Positions 1-10,547 of a stretch of DNA of 64,000 nt are shown here, piece after piece. The stretch spans positions 17,535,822 to 17,599,821 of the forward strand of contig NC_134516.1 of the NCBI RefSeq assembly GCF_027942865.1. Direction: 5' to 3'. Origin of the DNA: Odontesthes bonariensis (taxonomy: Eukaryota > Chordata > Actinopteri > Atheriniformes > Atherinopsidae). The notes beneath the pieces were generated by a model. It was not told the origin of the DNA and did not search any database. It saw only the letters and a program-made list of their open reading frames with translations. Each line of letters starts with the position of its first letter. The first letter of the stretch is position 1. Both the position numbers and the translations under genes were made by a program.

Positions 1-1157
1 CCTGAAGAACAATGAATCCGCAAATTCAGTGCATTTCATCAGGATAATGATTCATTCATGGAGTCAAAACGTTCAGTCTGTCTGTGTCGTTAGCTCTGCA
101 GCTAATAGCTCAGTCACTGTCGCTAATGTAACGGTAAATAGCATGAGGTATGCGAGTAGACACCTCATTTACTGTGACGTGAGTGTTGTGTACTTATTTG
201 TTGTTTTGATAGCCGTCCTGCTGTTGGTGTTATGGCGCGCACGATATCTGCCTTTCCCCTGATTGAAATGACTCGCGCTACGTGCATCTTTGCAAACCAG
301 AGCAATCAGATGAGAATGTCAAAATCCTCACTCCTGCTTTCCCCTTCACGCACACCTTTTTTGTCGTCTTGCTGTGACTTGTGTAGGACTTGATGTTTGA
401 CTGTGTTAGGAAAGTTGTTCACTAACTATTTCGTCATATTGTCAAGGTAAGCTCATTTCAACAGGTTTCGCTAGTTTTAGTCGCTAGCATCTTTGTCCCG
501 CCTTTCTCCTCCTAATTTGCATTTAAAGCTGCAGACCCTAAACAGCTCATTCTGAGGATCCTAAGGAAAGCTCATTTTTGGGACTGGCTGTAATTCTGCA
601 CTAAGGCAGAATTTTGGGGGAAAAAAACTCAGATACAGTATTAGGGGACCACTAAAGCCTATAAAAATATATAAAAGCCTCCATTTATTTTCATGCCATG
701 GCACCTTTAAATGACCACCATGGCTCTCTGTTAATTAATATTGTATTGGCAAAAAACGGCTGAACTTACAATGAGAATGTGACGAATATAGATGATATAT
801 TGATGTTCAACAAGAAGTAAAATGAATGTTAAGTTGTATAATCTATTCTAATCAGTTTAATATTCTGTAGGGAAATGACAAAGAAAGAAAACACAATCAG
901 CCCTGAAAGATCCAGGATCCTCTCATAAAAAGCAGATATGCTTATCTTTCTGCACAAGAACTGCTGATTTTGTACAGGAGACAGATTTAAGATTTATTTT
1001 TATACGTCCAGAGATCTAGGATCCAGAGACCAAATTTATATTTGTTTTCAGAGTTCTATATTTTTATAGTTTTAAGCAGTAGCTTTGTATTCTAATTTAA
1101 TACTGTAAGAGATCTAGGATCCAGAGAACAGTTTTATATTTGTTCTAACAGATACAC
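1..1157. other. Intergenic DNA, no gene recognised
   Basis: No open frame here resembles a known protein. A short direct duplication is visible: a block around 1010-1046 containing agatctaggatccagaga recurs at about 1108-1142, roughly 98 bp apart, each followed by a similar T-rich stretch. No splice-bordered exon or RNA gene was recognised. Confidence 0.5.
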
Positions 1158-1345
1158 TTTCAAATCAAATCAAATCAAATTTATTTATATAGCACATTTC
1201 ATGTACAAACAGTTCAAAGTGCTTTACATAAATAAAAGCATTGCAGCAGGAGTGCAAAACGCATTAAAAATACATAAAAGAATATACAAAAAAAACAAAT
1301 AAAATAATTTAAATGAATTTAAAAACAGGCAACAGTCTAGATAAG
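1158..1345 (+). repeat. Dispersed repeat, LINE/SINE-tail type (copy 1)
   Basis: The block opens with a short (caaat)n run, then a segment containing atttatatagcacatttcat and caaagtgctttacat, which is a common 3'-tail motif of fish LINE/SINE families. A second copy with the same order of motifs lies at 9728-9905. The remaining identity includes the gcattgcagcagg and gcaacagtctagata stretches. The family name is not certain. Confidence 0.6.
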
Positions 1346-1742
1346 TTAAGTTAATTTAATTTATTTTAGCACACTGTCTCTACACAAATAGTTTATCTAT
1401 CTTTTTCAGTGTTCAGAGACTCATAATAAATGTGTTTTGTTGACACTGAAAAACTGTAAGGCCTACTTTTTCCACACAGAAAACCCACAGGAATCGTTAA
1501 AGAATCGGATTGATAAGCAGAATCGATAATGGCATTGATATCGATAAAATCTTATCAATTCCCATCCCTAGGCAATCTACACGGTAACTGACACTGGAAC
1601 GAACATGACTATGAGGTGGAGACGTGACTCAGTGAAAAATAGGGGCACGGACCTATTCTCTATCGCTTGAACTGGCCAGAATAATTCTCAGATTAAAGAG
1701 AGCGTAGCTGGACAAAATAAAAGTGGTAGGCTAGAGGGAAAT

Positions 1743-2180
1743 ATGCTCCAGGTTTGTCCTTGTGGCTGGCAGAAAGTAACATCAGTTAGAGGCCTTAAAA
1801 TGCATATGGGAAGAAGGAGATGTGTGGTAAAAGAAGGGCAGTGTGGCCATATCGATCAGTACTTTTTAAGAAGTCAATCGAGTAAGTCGGATGAAGTCCA
1901 GCGGCAGGTACAAAACCACAGTCCGAAGGATATCAATAACACAGCTACGGAGGGGGAGGAGGAGGTTCTAAGAAGGGATGCAGCTGATACTGAGGTGAAT
2001 AGGCCAGTAATAGAGAGAAATATGGAGCAGAAAGATAGAGTTAGGTGGCCTAGGGCAAATAGCAATAAAGAATGGGAGGCAGTCAATAAAGATTTGTCAA
2101 TAATATTAGGTAGGTTAGGAGGAAATGCGAGCGATAGGCTAGAGAAGATGGGAGATATATTTTACTCAAGATGGAAATAG
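1743..2180 (+). pseudogene. REL retrotransposon N-terminal zinc-finger segment
   Basis: About 145 residues. The first 30 hold a C-x-C...H...C finger (CPCGW, then HMGRRRC), as in the DNA-binding N-terminus of R2-like elements. A hydrophilic, acid-rich linker follows, then a segment (WPRANSNKEWEAVNKDLSII) resembling the start of the pre-RT region. The frame closes at 2178-2180. The same protein continues after a frame change through 2181-2307, where codons for a lysine/arginine-rich helix (HLRKQWKRAT) can be read before another stop. Confidence 0.75.
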
Positions 2181-2307
2181 AGTTGACAGAATACATTTAG
2201 TTAAGTCTAGACAGCAAAAAGAGATGGAGAAATTGGTTAAAGAAAGAAGACATTTAAGAAAGCAGTGGAAAAGAGCTACATAAGAAGAGAGGGAGGGAAT
2301 TAATGTT

Positions 2308-3915
2308 TTGCAGGAAGAATTGAGAAGCAGGGTAGCAATACTCAGAAGGGCTGAATATCTTAGGAAAAAGAGAAAGAAGAAAGAATATGTAAGGACGGCA
2401 TTTTACAGGGACCTGTTCAAGTTTGTTAAAGGATTGTTTAACCAGGAAAAGGGAGGGCAGCTTAAGGCAACAAAGTTAGAGGTGGAAGAGTATCTAAGAA
2501 ATACATATTCAGATCTTGAGCAGCGTAGAGTAGTAGGCCTTCCACCTGACATGCCACCATTAGGAGAGATAGCTCATAAGATGGATGTTAGACCACCTAG
2601 GTGGAAAGAGGTTGACGAGGTAGTCAGGCGTGCAAAGGCTTCGTCGGCCCCAGGGCCAAATGGAGTCCCCTACCGGGTTTATAAAAGTGCACCTGATGTC
2701 CTAAGGTTTTTGTGGAGGCAATTTAAAATCATTCGGGAGAAACAGTTTATTCCTAGAGCATGGCGTAGAGCAGGAGGCCTTCTTATTCCAAAGGAGAAAG
2801 AGTCCTCGGACCTGAGTCAGTTCCGGATGATCTCTCTCCTAAATGTAGAGGGGAAGATTTTCTTTAGTTTAGTTGCACAGAGATTAGCTAGTTATTTAGA
2901 AAAGAATAGCTTTATAGATACTACTGTGCAGAAAGCAGGAATACCAGGTTTCACAGGGTGTTTAGAGCACACTAGCATGATTTGGCATCAGATTCAGACA
3001 GCCAAGATTGAGAAAAAAGACTGGCATGTTATATTTCTTGATCTTGCAAATGCATTTGGTTCAGTGCCACATAGCCTTATTTGGAAAGCGTTTGAGTATT
3101 TTAGAGTGCCCATAATAGTTGTTAACTTAGTAAGAGCCTATTTTCAGGATATTAGACTGCCAACCTGTTGTGAAACCTGCTGTACTTAGGCACAGAGGTT
3201 AGAAATGGGCATTATGGCAGGGTGTACGATTTCTCCATTAGCATTTACAATGGCGATGGAGATAATTATTAGAGCTTCCAAGTGGGTCGTAGGTGGAGAG
3301 AGACGTCAGGATGGCATGCGCCTTACACCAATTAGAACATACATGGATGATATGACGTTGGTGACTACAACAGTGCCATGTATGAAGAGAATACTTGAGA
3401 GACTTAATAAAAATCTAAAGGGGGGGGAAATGAAAATCAAACCTACTAAGTCTAGAAGTATCTCAATAAGTAGAGGGAAATTAAGTGATAGAAAGTTTGT
3501 AATAGATGAAGAAAGCATTCCAATAATAAGGGAAAAGGCAGTGAAGAGTTTAGGCAGGTGGTACCAGGCAGACATGAATGATGGAGAGCGGGCAGTGCAG
3601 TTTCGGAAAGATGTTGCTGAGAGACTGGATAGAATAGATAAATCAGAGCTTCCAGGAAAGTTGAAGCTGTGGTGTCTGCAGTTTGGATTGTTTCCTAGGT
3701 TGATGTGGCCACTGTCTGTGTATGAGATTCCATTATCTGTTGCAGAAAAAATGGAAAGATTAGTTAGTTTTTACATTAGGAAGTGGCTAGGTGTTCCTAG
3801 ATGCTTAAGTACTGTGGCACTGAATGGGAAAGGCATACTCCAGCTCCCAGTATCTAGTCTAGTAGAGGAGTTTAAATGGACTAAAGTTAGGGCAGAGCTG
3901 GTAATGTGCAAATAG
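2308..3915 (+). pseudogene. REL retrotransposon reverse transcriptase, one internal stop
   Basis: Continuous frame apart from a TAG at 3187-3189. RT motifs in order: SSAPGPNGVPYR (about 2641-2676), FRMISLLNVEGKIF, the A-motif FLDLANAFGSVPH, GIMAGCTISPLAF after the stop, and catalytic YMDDM at about 3340-3354. The thumb and the region before the endonuclease follow (KSLGRWY, LWCLQFGLFPRLMW). A TAG at 3913-3915 ends the frame; sense codons continue in nearby frames to the endonuclease part. With one stop inside the palm the protein cannot be made at full length without readthrough. Confidence 0.8.
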
Positions 3916-4121
3916 GCCGGGGAGGCTTGGGGCTTGGCCCAGGCAAACCAGTGTGGAGTAGAGCAGGTCCCAAGGAGAAGAGAAAGCTAGTTGTTGAGCA
4001 GGTTTATAGAAAGAAGGAAATGTTAAGGGGTACAAAGGCAGTGGCTCAGGCTAAGCAGGGACGGTGGGTGAATTAGGAAGGTGTAGAGAAGAAAAAGCTT
4101 AGTTGGAAAGAACTGTGGAGT

Positions 4122-4811
4122 ATGGACGAAAGGAGTATTAGATTTTTGACAGGGGCAACATATGATGTATTGCCAACGCCCCAGAACCTAAAACTCTGGA
4201 TAAATGGAGACCCGTTATGTTCCTTATGTTCAGGTACTGCAACTCTAAGGCATATTTTGTCAGGTTGTAAGGTTAGTCTGTCACAAGACCGGTATATATG
4301 GCGACATGACCAAGTATTAAGAAGCTTAGCTGCAGGTATTGAAGATAAACGAAGGCAGGTAAACTTAGGAGGGTCTAAGGTGAAGAGAGTGGCAATTCAG
4401 TTTGTTCAAGAGGGGGAGAAAGTTAATAAGACGATAAGGAGGCACGGCAGCTTGGAGGATGCTTGTGATTGGGAGATGCAGGTAGATTTAGGAAATAAGC
4501 TTGTTGTTCCCCAGGAGATAGCCTCTACAAATCTAAGGCCTGATATAGTCTTGTGGTCTAGAAGTAGAATGAGAGTCTATTTCATAGAGCTGACTGTTCC
4601 TTGGGAGGAATTAGTAGCAGAAGCATATGAAAGGAAAAAGCTTAGGTATGTGGAGTTTGGGGCAGAAGCAGAGCAGCGAGGATGGAAAGTTAGGATATGT
4701 CCAGTGGAAGTAGGATGTAGAGGCTTTGTTGCAAAGTCAGTTGTCTCCATGCTGAGGGAGCTGGGTGTAAGTGGACAGTGTGAGGAAAATAGTGAAGGAA
4801 GTGTCAGATGA
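4122..4811 (+). pseudogene. REL retrotransposon CCHC knuckle and restriction-like endonuclease
   Basis: About 229 residues. A C-x2-C...H...C knuckle (CSLCSG, then HILSGC) lies near residues 34-50. The PD-(D/E)XK-type endonuclease follows: RPDIVLWS, then VYFIELTVPWEE with the catalytic D and E, then the AYERKKLRYVEF helix. This is the C-terminal domain that nicks the target site in R2/R4/NeSL-type elements. The frame is open to its TGA at 4809-4811. Codons matching the preceding linker can be read upstream from about 3990 with a stop at 4074-4076, so the copy is broken. Confidence 0.8.
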
Positions 4812-5411
4812 GGCAGTAAAGTCCAGTCAGTGGGGTCAGTTTAGGGTGAGTTGGCTTTGAGTGAGTTGTTTGGCTTTGTTTTTGCTGGTATTTTTGTGAT
4901 TGTAGGACGGTTTAGATGAGTTTGTCTGCTGAATCTAGTGTGTCTTGTCATGCCTCCACCTCTGGCACCCTCTATATTTTCATTACCAAGTCTGAAGGGG
5001 GTTAGAGGTCACAGCTTCAGCCAGAGAAGCACAGCCTTCCTCTGTGATCATTTTTTTCTTTAGCACAAGTTTCTTGTGTTTACCTTAAAAAAAAAAGTGG
5101 TAACACATACATGAGTGAAAGCTCTGTGATAATCAGCAGTGCAGAAGAGACAGTAGCTGTGTTTGGAAGTAGAAAAACATTAGTGTGCTCCACTGTTCGT
5201 TGTGTTGCTTTGAATATCAGATTTGTTACTGTCTGGCTTTGAATAGAGATCTTTGAACAGATGAAGTTGCTTCAGCTCATCTTGTCTCGACAGCAGAGCT
5301 GATAGATGCTGAAAAGCTGCTTGATTATACATCATGTTAGCGGTCTGATTCATTAACAGAGTGGATGTTGGACTAAACTGAACCTTGTTCTGACCCATCT
5401 CCTCCTTTCAG
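4812..5411. other. 3' flank of the LINE and NLR intron sequence
   Basis: No gene was recognised. The first part is presumably retrotransposon 3'UTR: G-rich text with a run of A at about 5087-5096 that may be its tail. The stretch from about 5100 ends in a pyrimidine tract and CAG at 5409-5411, the acceptor of the NLR linker exon that follows. Confidence 0.45.
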
Positions 5412-7216
5412 GTCGGAGCCTGCTGGACAACAATGGTTGACACCGGGATTGAGGAAGTGTAAGTGCGTTTTTCAGTTGATTCAAGGCAACAAAGCAGCAC
5501 ACATTCAGTCACCTTCAAACTGTCACATCACACTTTGATTAGTATTCATCAGTGTCCATAAATAAACAAATGATGCAGCATTGTGCAATGGACTTGATCC
5601 AGCCCTCATTTCTTTCTGTTTCCTTCCAAGCAGCCAGACTTTCCTGTAATCTTTTAAAGTGGTCTTCATCAACAGTTCTTCAGGCTTTCTGAAGGTCTTT
5701 CAAAGTTTTTTTTTGGACATTGGCTGCTTTTTCACTCATTTTCTTTTCTTCAAAAAGCCACTTGACTCCTTTGAATCATTCAATCGTATAAAGGCTCCCA
5801 ACTCAAGGGATGAACCAGTGTTGTGTCTACACATAACAGACAACTTAGCAAAGAGCCACTTCTAAACAGTATCTTTCGGCACTTTGTTACAAAAAGCCTG
5901 TCATACCAGTCGAGGGCGACAGGAAGAGCGACAAAAAGAGCCTTTTCATGACATTTACCACTTTTTAAATGCAGCTTTAGTTTTGAAGACTGTTTCTGTA
6001 TATCTGAACATCAGACTCTCACATGAGACACCTAACACATACAGTATACCTGTATAAATAGTTGCTACGACTGTGTAACATTGGATTTCTTTTTTCTATT
6101 CTATAATCTGTACTTTATTAATAACTTAATATTACATGGTTTTTAAATGTTTGTGAAGCCGCTGTTTTGCCGTTACAGCAGTAGTTGGTTTTTGAGCCTT
6201 ATTTAACCGACACATTGTTTGCCTATCCACACAGCTGGACTGTTTAATTGATAACCGATGAAGGGCTTGAGCCACTCAGACAGTTGTGTGTTTTAATTTG
6301 CATGAAGATACAGACTTTCTCAGCTTTTAGAAGGCAAACTTTTTTTGCACGTAATCATTCTACTTATTTTACTGGAAGCTGCTGTGGCAAGAGGCCTCAT
6401 AAGATAACGGCACCTCCTGAATCGTCAAGCAAAGTAGAGTTGCTGGACGTTCAAGTATTTCATATGATTTGGAACTATTAAATGAAAATAATTTAGTAGA
6501 ATCGCTAGAGTTTACTGTCAAGACTTTTTTTATTTATGGAAACTTTCACAACACGGATATGTGCTTTATATGGAAGTTCAAAAAGAATTTCATGGCATTT
6601 TCTTTTAATCATGTTGAATTATTATTATTTTCTGAAAGTAATGCAGATGTCAACAACTGCAGCTGAATTGTGTTTGTTCTCTCCATCAGATTCCTGCCAA
6701 CTCACAATCGACACAAACACAGTGAACAGGAACCTCAAACTGTCTGAGAACAACAGGAAGGTGACGCATGTGAAGGAGGTCCAAATGTATCCTGATCGTC
6801 CTGAGAGATTTGACTTCTCTCCTCAGCTTCTGTGTAGAAATGTTCTAACTGGTCGCTGTTACTGGGAGGTTGAGTGGAGTGGAGAGGTTCGTATATCAGT
6901 GAGTTACAGAGGAATCAGAAGGAGAGGAAATGACAATGTGTTTGGAAGGAATGATCAGTCCTGGAGTCTGGACTGTGCCGATATTGGTCGTTACTCTGCC
7001 TGGCACAGTAAGGGAGGAACAGCCATCCCGTCATCCACATCTGTCTGTCACAGAGTAGCAGTGTATGTGGACCGTCCTGCTGGCATTCTGTCCTTCTACA
7101 GAGTCTCCTCTGACACACTGATCCACCTCCACACCTTCAACACCACATTCACTGAAGAACCTCTTTATCCCGCCTTTGGGTTCAGGTCATTTGGTACCTC
7201 AGTGAGTCTGGGCTGA
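5412..7216 (+). CDS. 3' end of an NLR gene: linker exon plus PRY-SPRY (B30.2) exon
   Basis: Two exons can be joined. Exon 5412-5458 (after cag, before gtaagt) encodes EPAGQQWLTPGLRK, the linker that follows the last leucine-rich repeat in fish NLRC3-like genes. Exon 6690-7216 (after ctccatcag) restores the codon as Y and gives YSCQLTIDTNTVNRNLKLS, then a full PRY-SPRY domain (YPDRPERFD, GRCYWEVEWSG, the SWSLDC strand, VAVYVDRPAGILSFY, LYPAFGF), ending at TGA 7214-7216. B30.2 domains are ligand-recognition modules; in fish NLRs they are C-terminal and the protein is cytosolic. The intron is 1,231 bp, in phase 1. No NACHT, FISNA or LRR exon was found upstream within the window. The LINE at 1741-4811 lies just before the linker exon, so the rest may be further upstream, displaced or lost. 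The domain itself is open and undamaged. Confidence 0.8.
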
Positions 7217-7790
7217 GTTTAGTACAAAGAGTCTCCTCTTGTAATACTCAGCAGCTGTTTACAGCTGTTTACAGCAGCAGTATTATTTTATTAATCTGAT
7301 AAAGGCTTTATCCTAAAAAGACACTTCCATGTAAACAGCATTTTCTAATTACCTTAACCCGAATAAGGTCATATTCTGAGGAAGGAATTATTGTATTAAG
7401 CTTGTGGAGTATACAGATCCTAGACATTATGTGATTTCATTATCATTATGTACTAGTGGAGTTTTCACAGCATCTTGTTTTCACAGAACCAAAAAGGCAA
7501 CACAAGAACAGACAAACACAAACAGAGAATAAATCCTGATTCAGGCAGCAACTCAAATACTAAGAATACAAACAGATCACAGAAAACTTAAGACAAGGAA
7601 ATCAAATCCAAAGTCACTAAATAAAACACAAACCCAAACACTTGGGTCACACTGAATCCCTGAGCATGTGTTGTAGAGCAGTAGAGTTGCCAGGTCTGAC
7701 TTATGGCTTTTCTTTTTTTTTTCAGAACCCAAACATTTGTTTTGGACTTGTTCTTTATCGATCGGGTTGCTTATTTCTGTCACAAGACCT
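7217..7790. other. 3' flank of the NLR exon
   Basis: AT-rich DNA without a recognisable gene. There is a local duplication of the phrase acagctgtttacag at 7249-7275. Possible polyadenylation hexamers exist, but none can be assigned with confidence. Confidence 0.4.
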
Positions 7791-7794
7791 CCTT

Positions 7795-8785
7795 AAAATC
7801 AGGTTGAAGTCAAACTTTCTCAATTTCAATGAAAGTAAGAGTGAAGTGATTTGGTTTGGAAGATCAAATCCACCTGACAGTGGCATTCTTGGCCTTTTGG
7901 CTCCGTACAATCGCTCTGCTGTTAGCGATCTGTGTGTGATCTTCTTAACAGCTCTATTAAGGTGGATAATGTGGTGATTATATTATTCTCCTATTTATTT
8001 ATATATTTTTATTTTGTACTGGGCGCTGGCTGTTTTTTCTTTGTTGTTTTCAGGCTGGGCGGAGCAGCTTGGAGGAGCGCTCTCTCTCCATCCTCACCTG
8101 TGGCTGATCACCAATCTGGCACCGGTTAAAGCCTGCTCTCCCCTGTGCTCCAGTGCCAGATGATTGTCTTTCTCAGAGTAAAACCTGCTCTAGCGCACAG
8201 CCAGCTATCAGCGTTCCGCCCAGCCTTCCACCGTACCAGCCAGTAGCCCACCTTCAAGCCTCACCACACGAGCCCCCGCATGGAAATCCCCATGACACGA
8301 GACCAACTCCCCACGGATCACACACCCGGACACGGAGCCTCCTTCCCTGCCGACCCATATCCTGGATCCTTGCCTCACTTCCTGGCATCCCAACTCTCCC
8401 CTCAGTAAATAAAATCAATTTTCTGACACCTAACCTAACTGTCTCTTGTTCGCTTCTGGATCCAGTCTGCTCCTCCCCTAACAGATAAGATGGATAATCC
8501 AACATCCAGGTTAAAACTCAGAGGGGCTTTTTCAGTGGCTGCTCCAAACCTGTGGAACAGTTTAACCTTTACATATACGCTCTGCTCAGACTGTAGAGAT
8601 ATTTAAGTCTCATTTCTTCTTCTTGGCTTTCAGCTCGAGTGGAGTATGACATCCAAATTTAGAATTTGTTTTTAATGTTTTCATCTTCTGTATTTATTGT
8701 TATAACCTTGTTGTTGGCTGTAAACTTTTATTGACTGTAAAGTAGTTTGACCAAGTTTTAAATGTGCTATATGAATAAACTTATG
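7795..8785 (+). mobile_element. L2-like LINE fragment with an internal foreign insertion
   Basis: The left part (7795-7978) encodes the RT-side motif FLNFNESKSEVIWFG followed by LAPYNRSAVSDL and, after a frame shift, SSIKVDN. This is the stretch after the catalytic core in fish L2/Maui-type LINEs. The right part (about 8495-8785) encodes the C-terminus (RLKLRGAFSVAAPNLWNSL-like, with changes) and a 3'UTR ending in a ctatatgaataaac tail. The roughly 400 bp of ORF expected between them is replaced by a sequence at about 7980-8490. Confidence 0.65.
7980..8490 (+). repeat. Inserted sequence, LTR-like, inside the LINE fragment
   Basis: This block has no counterpart in the LINE. It is C-rich and carries an aataaa signal near 8408, followed by a tail that ends in cccctaaca just before LINE sequence resumes. 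This composition and ending resemble a fish gypsy-type solo LTR. The start is not sharp and no target duplication could be read, so the call is tentative. Confidence 0.35.
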
Positions 8786-9727
8786 TGAAATAAGGCCAAT
8801 AGTTAGATTATTGCTGTGCATGTCCACAAAGTCACTGTTCAACAGTTCCGTTTCAGACTGTGTTCAGTCTCACATCTTTTTTGTTTTATTTCCACCAAGT
8901 AAGCCTTTCAGAGACTCCCAGGTTGTATTAAATGGCCTCTGTCTTTTCAGAATAAAACAGAATAAATGTTAAACAGGCTTCTTAAGCCCAAGATGAGCGT
9001 CTGTGTTTTGACATGATGAACAATGTGAACAGGACATCAGACTGTTTCTGGATCATACAAAGAACGGATCACAGGAGAAGGAACAAAGGGACAAAAAGGA
9101 ACAATTTGACTTTCTACACAACACAAATATGACGTATTATTTAAGCATATACGTCAGAGCGTCGGGTCTGTTGAAGTGCACTGCTTTTATATACAGGTAA
9201 AGACCTCCAGAACCAAGTCAGAACTAAACTAACTAAAGTAACTTTATGTTACTATGTTTATTTCTATTTATACCACAAATGTAAATTTGATTTATTATGG
9301 TTATTTAACTATTTGTATTCCCTCAAAGCCATCATAATCTCGATGATCATTATTACAGCTGTTATTATTTCCTACTATTCAGTTCAGTTTAGCTTTTACT
9401 GCCCTGTCCACAGCTGACAGGTGTGGACCCAGATTTGTCTCATTCTTCCTGTAAACATGTCCTAAGGTGTGTAACAGTATGGGGTGGTGGTTGTTTTGAA
9501 GTTCTCCAACATTCTCTATTGGAGAGAGGTCAGGACTGCAGGCAGGCCAGTCCAGTTTGTGCAGAAAGAGCACAGCAGTTACAGATGAGGCAGCCTCATC
9601 TAACGAAAACATTGTGACTGCAAAGCTGTGTCATCAGGAAGTATATCTCCTCTCTGAAATGTTGAACCAATTCTCTGAAAGTTGTTTCACCTCAATCTGG
9701 TACTCTGTGACTGACTCGTGTTAAGTC
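8786..9727. other. Intergenic DNA with a small transposase relic
   Basis: Mostly AT-rich, with no gene. On the minus strand around 9480-9560 a frame reads LDWPACSPDLSPIENV, the conserved phrase before the last catalytic residue of Tc1/mariner-type or related DDE transposases. It is too short and isolated to classify and is surrounded by unrelated sequence. Confidence 0.4.
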
Positions 9728-9905
9728 AAGTCAAATATATTTGTATAGCACATTTCATGTACAAAACAATTCAATGTGCTTTATTTCAAAGCATTGCAGC
9801 GGGGAGTGGAAAAAGCATTAAGAATACATAAAAGAACATAAAGAGAAACAAATAAAATAATTAAAATGATTAAAAACAAGCAACAGTCTAGATAAATTAA
9901 AAGAT
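9728..9905 (+). repeat. Dispersed repeat, LINE/SINE-tail type (copy 2)
   Basis: Second copy of the repeat at 1158-1345, with the same motif order: tatagcacatttcatgtaca, then tgtgcttta, gcattgcagcgg and gcaacagtctagata. It is shorter at its 5' end and has small substitutions. Confidence 0.6.
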
Positions 9906-9959
9906 ACCTTGCAGATTTCATGCATAGACACATGAGAAAATAAATGTTTTTAAGCACTC

Positions 9960-10540
9960 ATTGATTCTGGGGCGGGGCAAAGTTTCCTGGATACCCATCT
10001 GGTTTCTCAATTAAAGATCCCCATTGAACCTCTCCCAACGCCTATACCAGCATTTGCGTTAAATGGAATGATCATCGCACAAGTAACCCACCAAACCCAT
10101 TCTGTGCACCTCATTATTTCAGGTAATCACCATGAGGACATTCAGTTCTTTGTTTTTTAAGCGCCTAACACACCCATAGTCCTTGGCCACCCCTGGTTAA
10201 ATAAACATAACCCCAACCTTAATTGGTCCACTGGTAAACTTACTGGCTGGAGTCAGTTCTGTCATTCAGTGTGTTTGCAGTCTGTCACACCGCGGTGAGG
10301 TCAAGCTGGTTTTTGTCTCGTCTCATGTATTGTTTCGTCATTTCCTGTTTTATTTTGAAAGATTAACTTCCCTCTCGTTTCAGGTCACTTGCTCTTCCTC
10401 TCGTGCTCCAGTCTGATTGGTATGAATGATTCCACCTGTTCCCCACTATCCCGGCGTGCTTAAGAGTCTGCGTCTCCCCCTGTCTTGTGCCAGTGAGTTG
10501 TATCTGTCCGACCATAGTGCATCACTCTCGCCTTTGTCCT
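9960..10540 (+). mobile_element. Ty3/gypsy fragment: retropepsin segment joined to an LTR piece
   Basis: From 9960 to about 10274 one frame reads a gypsy protease region. It has an active-site DSGAG at 9963-9977, then FLDTHLVSQLKIPIEPL, and PIVLGHPWLNKHNPNLNW near the end, with a single TAA in between. From 10276 the text changes to TGTCACACCG..., an LTR-like start with AT-rich and C-rich parts. It is cut off at about 10546 by the Harbinger element. RT, RNase H and integrase are missing, so this is an internally deleted copy. Confidence 0.65.
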
Positions 10541-10547
10541 AAGCTTG

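Larger units (their letters stand above)
1741..4811 (+). mobile_element. Non-LTR retrotransposon of the REL-endonuclease type (R2/NeSL/Hero-like), decayed
   Basis: One element read in order: N-terminal CCHH zinc finger, reverse transcriptase, CCHC knuckle, then restriction-like endonuclease. Elements of this group carry a single ORF and insert by target-primed reverse transcription. The single ORF is split here by in-frame stops (including a TAG at 3187-3189 within the RT and a TAG at 3913-3915) and at least two frame changes, since the parts lie in frames 0, 1 and 0. The RT catalytic YMDD and the endonuclease PD...ELTVP motif are both still present, so decay looks moderate. The 5' and 3' ends are not sharply visible and no target duplication was found. 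Clade assignment is from motif order and memory of related fish elements. Confidence 0.85.

Noticed and set aside
6248-6666. Short frames between the two NLR exons
   Set aside because: They lie in the intron, in AT-rich sequence, and have no motif or splice support.
8153-8488. 111-residue proline-rich frame
   Set aside because: Lies in an LTR-like insertion inside a LINE; C-rich composition explains the prolines, with no domain recognised.
9379-9617. Overlapping short frames with a WPACSPDLSPIEN phrase
   Set aside because: A real transposase phrase, but only about 20 residues long; not enough to call an element.
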